A stretch of DNA of 64,000 nucleotides, from positions 992,001-1,056,000 of the forward strand of contig NZ_JAESWC010000002.1 in NCBI RefSeq assembly GCF_016765585.1, read 5' to 3'. The position numbers were made by a program, and so were the translations under genes. Under the pieces are notes generated by a model. That model was not told the origin of the DNA, searched no databases, and saw nothing but the letters and a program-made list of their open reading frames with translations. Position 1 is the first letter of the stretch. The number at the start of each line of letters is the position of its first letter. Source of the stretch: Clostridium rhizosphaerae (GTDB lineage: Bacteria > Bacillota > Clostridia > Clostridiales > Clostridiaceae). This document shows positions 59,610-64,000 of the stretch, one piece after another.

Positions 59610-60542
59610 TTAATCATATAAAACACTAAGCTTATGGATTTCATGCTTGATTTCTTCTCTTAGCAGCAGAGGTTCAATAACCTCTGCTGCTGAACCAAAA
59701 CCCATCACCCAATTTTTTATTTCAGATAACTCATCTAGAAAGAAGCTTAACATTAAGCTTCCATCCTCCATCTCCTGAACTTCTTGGCTGGCATGCCATT
59801 TAGTACGACTTATAAAACTTTTTAAGCTTTCACTAAACTTAATTTTCACTTCTATATTATTACCATAAAAAACACCAAAATAATCCTTAATAAAATTACC
59901 CAGAGAAAAATCTGCCGGCTTTATAAATACTAGATTGGTTATTTTTATTTTGCTAATCAGTCTTACATAAAAGCTCTTAACAACACTTGTATTATGCTCA
60001 TATCCTATCAAGTGCCATTCACCCATTCTATATATAACTGTATATGGATCAACCTTTGCCTTTACCAGGCTATCCTTTGCTGCAGTTAGATATTCTATTT
60101 CAACAGCCCGTCCTTTTTCAATGCTTAGAAGTATATTGTAAAATTTATCATCTATACTATCTAGATTTTCCATTATTCCATTGCTTAATTTTTTGTCTAT
60201 CTTAAGCCGAGAAACATTTTTAACTTTACCTACTGCACTTTTCAAAGTATCCTCATACGCAAATCCATTTTCTTTTGTTAAAATTTTTTCTGCTAAAAGC
60301 AAAGACTCTAACTCTTCAATTGTAAGCCTAGGACTTTTCATAAAAAAACCTTCTTCAAGATAAATCCCCCCATTCCTACCCTTACGAGTTTGAATCGGTA
60401 TATTTGCTTCTATCAAATTATCTATATACCTATATACTGTTTTCTTATCAACTCCTAGAATTTCAGATAGTTCTAAAGCTGTAACAAAGCTTTTATACTG
60501 AAGCGTAATTAAAATTTCAGCCAGATGTGATAACTTAGACAT
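59610..60542 (-). CDS. YafY/DeoR-type HTH and WYL domain regulator
   Basis: This 310-residue regulator has an N-terminal helix-turn-helix (LAEILITLQYKSFVTALELSEILGVDKKTVYRYIDNLIEANIPIQTRKGRNGGIYL). A WYL domain follows (AVEIEYLTAAKDSLVKAKVDPYTVIYRMGEWHLIGYEH) with a C-terminal extension (WCX). Such proteins respond to nucleic-acid or metabolite ligands. AAGGAGA precedes the ATG. No obvious target operon adjoins. Confidence 0.9.
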   Translation of the reverse strand: MSKLSHLAEILITLQYKSFVTALELSEILGVDKKTVYRYIDNLIEANIPIQTRKGRNGGIYLEEGFFMKSPRLTIEELESLLLAEKILTKENGFAYEDTLKSAVGKVKNVSRLKIDKKLSNGIMENLDSIDDKFYNILLSIEKGRAVEIEYLTAAKDSLVKAKVDPYTVIYRMGEWHLIGYEHNTSVVKSFYVRLISKIKITNLVFIKPADFSLGNFIKDYFGVFYGNNIEVKIKFSESLKSFISRTKWHASQEVQEMEDGSLMLSFFLDELSEIKNWVMGFGSAAEVIEPLLLREEIKHEIHKLSVLYD

Positions 60543-60660
60543 TTTATTTCTCCTTGTATTTATGCCTTAGAATATATTTATTATTATTATCGTAATATTT
60601 TAAAGATTTTTCACACTTAAATTATGGAATATATGTAATTTCAATATAATATAATAAATT

Positions 60661-60680
60661 GTAAAAGCCTAAATGGAGGA
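60661..60680 (+). repeat. Remnant of an SD-linked leader repeat
   Basis: GTAAAAGCCTAAATGGAGGA retains the left arm and TAAAT loop of the first hairpin (family form GTAAAAGTCCTAAATGGACT). GGAGGA here is the bactofilin ribosome site. The match is short, so chance is possible. Confidence 0.4.
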
Positions 60681-60686
60681 AGTACT

Positions 60687-61058
60687 ATGTTTAATGAAAA
60701 AGAAAAAAACCTTAATAAAATTGAAACTCTTATAGGAGAAAAATGTTCAATTATTGGATCTTTAAGAGGAGAGGGATTAATGAAAATTGACGGCTCTGTA
60801 GAAGGTGATATATTTTGGCAGGATGATGTAATTATAGGTGTATCCTCTTATTGCAAAAGCAATGTTTCCTGTCAAAATGCTTTTATAAATGGCAAGGTAG
60901 AAGGTAATGTTATATGTGAAAATTCACTAACCTTAGAACCGTATGGGAAAATTACTGGTGATATAACCGTGAAAAATTTAATTGTAAAAGAAGGAGGCTC
61001 CTTTGACGGAAAATGCACTATGATTGCTTCTAGAAATGCAGAGGAATTAATAGAATAA
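60687..61058 (+). CDS. Bactofilin (polymer-forming cytoskeletal protein)
   Basis: This 123-residue protein has a central bactofilin domain of short beta-helix turns: IGEKCSIIGSLRGEGLMKIDGSVEGDIFWQDDVIIGVSS, GKVEGNVICENSLTLEPYGKITGDITVKNLIVKEGGSFDGKCTM. Bactofilins polymerise without nucleotide and scaffold wall or coat enzymes. TGGAGGA lies 6 nt before the ATG. No M23 peptidase gene adjoins. Confidence 0.92.
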   Translation: MFNEKEKNLNKIETLIGEKCSIIGSLRGEGLMKIDGSVEGDIFWQDDVIIGVSSYCKSNVSCQNAFINGKVEGNVICENSLTLEPYGKITGDITVKNLIVKEGGSFDGKCTMIASRNAEELIE

Positions 61059-61061
61059 AAA

Positions 61062-61097
61062 TTAGGGAAACCCTCAGGCTTCCCTTTCTCTTTTTTA
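61062..61097 (+). terminator. Intrinsic terminator of the bactofilin gene
   Basis: AGGGAA and TTCCCT with inner pairing, followed by TTCTCTTTTTTAT. Confidence 0.75.
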
Positions 61098-61110
61098 TCT
61101 TATTAATTAG

Positions 61111-61371
61111 CTATCTTTTGCATGGATTGCAGCAGGATAAGAAGAATAGAGCAATGATGAATAGTATGCTATTGTCTGATCCGAATAATCCGTTGTAGTT
61201 TCCAACTCCTTCAACAGCATTTGCTCCGTATAAACCGTGACCATGCTTATTGAACTGAAGAATTATAAGAATTAATACAACTAGAGTTGGGAAGCTGCAG
61301 CAGCAATTGTCGCGTTCCTTGCAACATGGCTTTTCATCATAACAGCATTCATGTCCGTGCTTTTTACTCAT
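61111..61371 (-). CDS. Small Cys-rich two-helix membrane protein (paralog 1)
   Basis: This 86-residue protein has an N-terminal Cys/His-rich segment (HGHECCYDEKPCCKERDNCCC) and a short hydrophobic helix FPTLVVLILIILQF. A Gly/Asn loop follows, then a second helix NSILFIIALFFLSCCNPCKR with four terminal cysteines' worth of thiols nearby (CCNPC). It is a clear paralog of the protein at 62080. The helices are short for full spanning. The Cys clusters suggest metal binding or disulfide crosslinking, perhaps in the spore envelope. Function is unknown. AAGGGGGG precedes the ATG at 61371. Confidence 0.75.
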   Translation of the reverse strand: MSKKHGHECCYDEKPCCKERDNCCCSFPTLVVLILIILQFNKHGHGLYGANAVEGVGNYNGLFGSDNSILFIIALFFLSCCNPCKR

Positions 61372-61646
61372 ATGAAACCCCCCTTTCTTGGGCAATGGTT
61401 TAATGTAATCTATTCTTTATCTTTAGCTTTTAAACAAAGGAAGTATTTTGAAACAGCTTATTTCTGTTGTATATTGGGATATATGGAGTCTGCTGTTTCT
61501 TGGGCGTTGCCTTCTTTTGTTTATAATATATACTATTCATTAGATTAAATTTGGTGCTAAGCTGCTCTTATGTTTTTTATAAGCAATTCATATGTTTTTA
61601 TTTATATAATCCATAGATGGAAATTTAATCATCTACGGCTATATAC

Positions 61647-61985
61647 CTACTTTTTTACAATTCTGCTTATATTATAGATTTGAATCATAGTATCTATAAG
61701 TTTTGATTTATCTGCATCAACTAAAGGTCTTATAGCATTAAGAAGTTCTAATCTCTTGTCGCTGGAAATTGGCTGTTCAACATTAGGTGAATTATTTCCA
61801 CTCATTCCTTGAAGCATTGAAGTTACCTGGTTTAAATCTACATTATTTAAAAGTCCAGAAAGCTGGTTAGGATTTATATTATTTAATAAGCTACCCATCT
61901 GACTCATATCAAAGTTACCTAAGTCAAAATTATTCATTCCATTATTATCCTGCTGCCTATTATGTTTTCTATTATGCTTGCTCAT
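61647..61985 (-). CDS. Small Asn/Leu-rich protein in the Cys/His cluster
   Basis: This 112-residue polar protein has repeated NLG/LLNN units (NNFDLGNFDMSQMGSLLNNINPNQLSGLLNNVDLNQVTSMLQGM) and a C-terminal helical domain (SDKRLELLNAIRPLVDADKSKLIDTMIQIYNISRIVKK). I do not recognise a named family. It lies between the two Cys-rich paralogs on the same strand, with AGGGGGTGA before its ATG. Confidence 0.65.
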   Translation of the reverse strand: MSKHNRKHNRQQDNNGMNNFDLGNFDMSQMGSLLNNINPNQLSGLLNNVDLNQVTSMLQGMSGNNSPNVEQPISSDKRLELLNAIRPLVDADKSKLIDTMIQIYNISRIVKK

Positions 61986-62079
61986 ATATTCACCCCCTAA
62001 ATGTTAAATATGTTCTAAAAGTAGCAAGTTCTTTTAGACTTATGTTAAAGAGGGCTGCAGTGAGCCCTCCAAGCTTAAT

Positions 62080-62385
62080 CTATCTTCTGCAAGGGTTGCA
62101 GCAGGAAAGGAAAAACAATGCAATTATGAACAGGATACTGTTGTCAATTGAACCATATCCACCCAAGAATGTTGGTGCTATTGGTGCAGGTGCTCCGCAC
62201 TCATCTCCGCCAGTTACAACTGGTGAAACCACACCATAACCGCCTTTTCTATTGAACTGAAGTATAATCAGTATCAATATAATAAGGGTTGGAAAATCAC
62301 AGCAGCAGTTTCCTAATCCTAAAAATGTACCTTTGTTTTCACAGCAGTTATTCTCTTGTTTGCAGCAATAACTTTTTTTACTCAT
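62080..62385 (-). CDS. Small Cys-rich two-helix membrane protein (paralog 2)
   Basis: This 101-residue protein repeats the layout of the protein at 61111: a Cys-rich start (SYCCKQENNCCENKG), CCCDFPTLIILILIILQFNRK, a loop with CGAPAP, and NSILFIIALFFLSCCNPCRR. Two blocks of about 17 residues are nearly identical between paralogs. The helices, not the loops, are most conserved, so helix packing may matter. AAAGGAGG precedes the ATG. A GGAGGGCT/AGCCCTC hairpin at 62049-62072 ends it. Confidence 0.75.
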   Translation of the reverse strand: MSKKSYCCKQENNCCENKGTFLGLGNCCCDFPTLIILILIILQFNRKGGYGVVSPVVTGGDECGAPAPIAPTFLGGYGSIDNSILFIIALFFLSCCNPCRR

Positions 62386-62455
62386 AAAATATATCCTCCT
62401 TTTTCATTAAGGGCTTTCCTTAAGCCCAGGCTATTTATTTTCCATCTTTAGCTAA

Positions 62456-62809
62456 TTAACATGCATTTGGATCATCTGTATCGACATTGATAATATTAGT
62501 GTTTGCCCCTCCTATGCCGTCATTGAATAGGAAAAATATAGCGAATATGATTAGTATGAACCACCAATTTTCACCAAAGAATATATTAGTATTACCATCG
62601 TCATGATGGTGATGATGATGGTGATGATGGTGCTTTCTACGGCTATCACATCCACCTCCCCAGTTACCAAAGAAGCCATTGTTGCCATTTAGGCAGAAGA
62701 TAACGATAATGACTAGTACCCATATCCAAATATTGTTGTTTCGTCTTCCACCTATACCTACGGCATCAATTTGCCTTGTAACTGCTATTTCGTTTAGTGC
62801 ACTGCCCAT
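62456..62809 (-). CDS. Small His-rich two-helix membrane protein
   Basis: This 117-residue protein has two short helices (NNIWIWVLVIIVIFCL at about 25-40 and WWFILIIFAIFFLF at about 80-95). They are separated by a Gly-rich loop, then SRRK and a run of ten histidines followed by DD. The architecture mirrors the Cys-rich paralogs next to it, with His in place of Cys. A metal-binding loop (Ni, Zn, Cu) is likely from composition. GGGAGG precedes the ATG. Function unknown. Confidence 0.72.
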   Translation of the reverse strand: MGSALNEIAVTRQIDAVGIGGRRNNNIWIWVLVIIVIFCLNGNNGFFGNWGGGCDSRRKHHHHHHHHHHDDGNTNIFFGENWWFILIIFAIFFLFNDGIGGANTNIINVDTDDPNAC

Positions 62810-62892
62810 ACTACTTCCTCCCTTCCAGAAGATTCATCTTTCTTTTGTTTTCTACTATATACTATTCTCATAATTACTTTTTGACACAAAAA

Positions 62893-62934
62893 AAATAAGC
62901 TAAGCTTATTAATTTTAAGCTTAACTTATTTTTT
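62893..62934 (-). terminator. Intrinsic terminator of the CPBP gene
   Basis: AAAATAAGCTAAGCTTA and TAAGCTTAACTTATTTT form a long AT-rich stem with TTTTTTTTGTG beyond it on the - strand. Confidence 0.75.
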
Positions 62935-63667
62935 GCATTAGCATAGCAACAGTAGATACTGTATTAAAAATCAAGTGATTGAATACTGCATACCAATATC
63001 CCTTTTTCTCTATAAGATAACAGTTAATGAGTCCTATAGTTATAAGTACTGGAAAAACTCTGATATTAAAATGCACCATTGAAAATAGAATACTTGAAAG
63101 TATGGCAGAAAAGCAAATCCCTATTCGCGGTTTAAATATCTTTTCAAATAAAAGCCACCTAAAAGTAAATTCCTCTACTATGGGTGCAAATATAACCATT
63201 ACAGGTATCATATATACAAATTTATTTATAGAAGTATCCATTAATTGCCTGACTATTTCTTGTTCCTTAAGGTTTGATTTACTAAGAGATATAATCAAAG
63301 CAACAATAATATTCACAGCTATGGTTAAACCATAAGATTCTGCTGCATATTTTAGCCCCTTGAATATATTAAAACTTTTAAGACTAAAATTATATCTGTA
63401 GTAATCTTTGCTTAAATCTGTATAGTAACTATCATTACTATTATAAATGCCATATGTGTCATTTACTCTTATATATCTGATATTAATTAAAACTAATATA
63501 AATGGCAAAATATTTTGCGTGTATACTGCAAGGATAATATATAATACACTTATTATAAAAAGCAATATTTTATTTATATTTCTCCTTAATGAATATTTTA
63601 AAAAGAAAAGCAGCGGAGGTATATATAAGAATATAAATACTAAAATATTCTGTAAGCTTTTAGTCAT
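62921..63667 (-). CDS. CPBP (CAAX/bacteriocin-processing) intramembrane protease
   Basis: This 248-residue membrane protein has about seven helices and the CPBP motifs FAPIVEEFTFRWLLFE (EExxxR), SMVHFN (FxxxH) and AVFNHLIFN (HxxxN-like). Family members process prenylated or peptide substrates or give immunity to bacteriocins. AAGGGG precedes the ATG. It follows engB after 35 nt on the same strand, probably in one transcript. Confidence 0.88.
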   Translation of the reverse strand: MTKSLQNILVFIFLYIPPLLFFLKYSLRRNINKILLFIISVLYIILAVYTQNILPFILVLINIRYIRVNDTYGIYNSNDSYYTDLSKDYYRYNFSLKSFNIFKGLKYAAESYGLTIAVNIIVALIISLSKSNLKEQEIVRQLMDTSINKFVYMIPVMVIFAPIVEEFTFRWLLFEKIFKPRIGICFSAILSSILFSMVHFNIRVFPVLITIGLINCYLIEKKGYWYAVFNHLIFNTVSTVAMLMQKIS

Positions 63668-63702
63668 GTTAGCCCCTTCCCCAAAATCAATATTACATTA
63701 TG

Positions 63703-64000
63703 CTATATGAATAATACATCCAGCAGTTCTTCTTTACCTTCTTTAGATAATGAAGAGAAAAACATTATTTTTTCATCTTTGGAAAGTTCCAATGTATCTC
63801 TAATAAGTTTTTCATTTTTAGATATTTCACTTTTTTTGAGTTTATCTTTTTTTGTTGCAACGACTATAACTTCATATCCATAATGTTTTATCCACTTATA
63901 CATCAATATGTCGTCCTCGGTTGGTTTATGCCTGCTGTCTACTAATAGCACAATTCTTTTAAGTTGAGGCCTTTTAAATAAATAAGGTTCTATTATTTTT
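63703..64000 (-). CDS. engB: Ribosome biogenesis GTPase EngB (C-terminal part, cut by window edge)
   Basis: The frame is open to the window end and reads [30 protein letters not shown], then [26 protein letters not shown]. This is the second half of EngB/YsxC. TKKDK is the G4 motif in place of NKxD, as is normal for this family. EngB acts in late 50S subunit assembly. The N-terminal half with the P-loop is outside the window. Confidence 0.92.
   Translation of the reverse strand, partial: KIIEPYLFKRPQLKRIVLLVDSRHKPTEDDILMYKWIKHYGYEVIVVATKKDKLKKSEISKNEKLIRDTLELSKDEKIMFFSSLSKEGKEELLDVLFI

Overview
The window is 64 kb of AT-rich chromosome from a spore-forming anaerobe of the Clostridium type. 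The evidence is the low GC content, strong AGGAGG ribosome sites, alpha/beta small acid-soluble spore protein, CotF-type coat protein, hybrid cluster protein, NADP-type secondary alcohol dehydrogenase, SigI/RsgI and PerR. About 60 genes are visible. There is no tRNA, rRNA, CRISPR array, transposase or prophage module. Both ends cut genes: an unknown protein on the left and EngB (YihA/YsxC) on the right.

Layout. 1-8.2 kb: aldose epimerase, spore protein, secreted and membrane proteins, aldo/keto reductase, hcp, amidase-like protein, ComFB. 8.3-14.1 kb: chemotaxis receptor with a SigD-type promoter, cysteine desulfurase/THEP1 pair, TPR-GGDEF protein. 14.2-20.1 kb: topB, secondary alcohol dehydrogenase, and folT-dinB behind a tetrahydrofolate riboswitch. 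20.1-24.9 kb: MFS exporter with its regulator, nucleotidyltransferase, MazG-like protein. 24.9-29.5 kb: divergent Tet(M)-like ribosomal protection gene (with leader ORF and attenuator) and helD. 29.5-35.3 kb: DUF5667 protein divergent from sigI-rsgI, then a flotillin-like protein. 35.3-45.7 kb: MalY/PatB, coat proteins, lysine-riboswitch permease, TspO, oligoendopeptidase F, Ser/Thr kinase, SDR. 45.9-54.4 kb: lipoprotein, DUF2156, soluble chemoreceptor, hisS behind a histidine leader peptide, trmB, S2P protease, NAGPA-type protein. 54.6-64 kb: PhoH, PerR, orphan solute-binding lipoprotein, YafY regulator, bactofilin, a cluster of small Cys/His-rich two-helix membrane proteins, CPBP protease, engB.

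Regulation stands out. Five RNA leaders can be read directly: lysine aptamer plus terminator, THF aptamer plus a Shine-Dalgarno (SD) switch, a His-codon leader peptide with alternative hairpins, a leader ORF overlapping a terminator before the Tet gene, and a small free-standing C-rich RNA with its own promoter and terminator. The divergent sigI and DUF5667 promoters share an A-tract/CGTA motif at identical spacing, as expected for a SigI autoregulon.

The least explained structure is a dispersed family of about 85-bp units, tandem, nested or decayed, lying directly before start codons at six loci. Each full unit has a 10-bp hairpin with a TAAAT loop, then a 9-bp stem whose loop can pair with the sequence just 3' of it (an H-type pseudoknot). 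It ends in ACTAAAAGGAGG, which is the ribosome binding site of the next gene. Stem sequences vary with compensating changes. I do not recognise it as a named family, and it is the best candidate here for an undescribed mobile or regulatory leader element.
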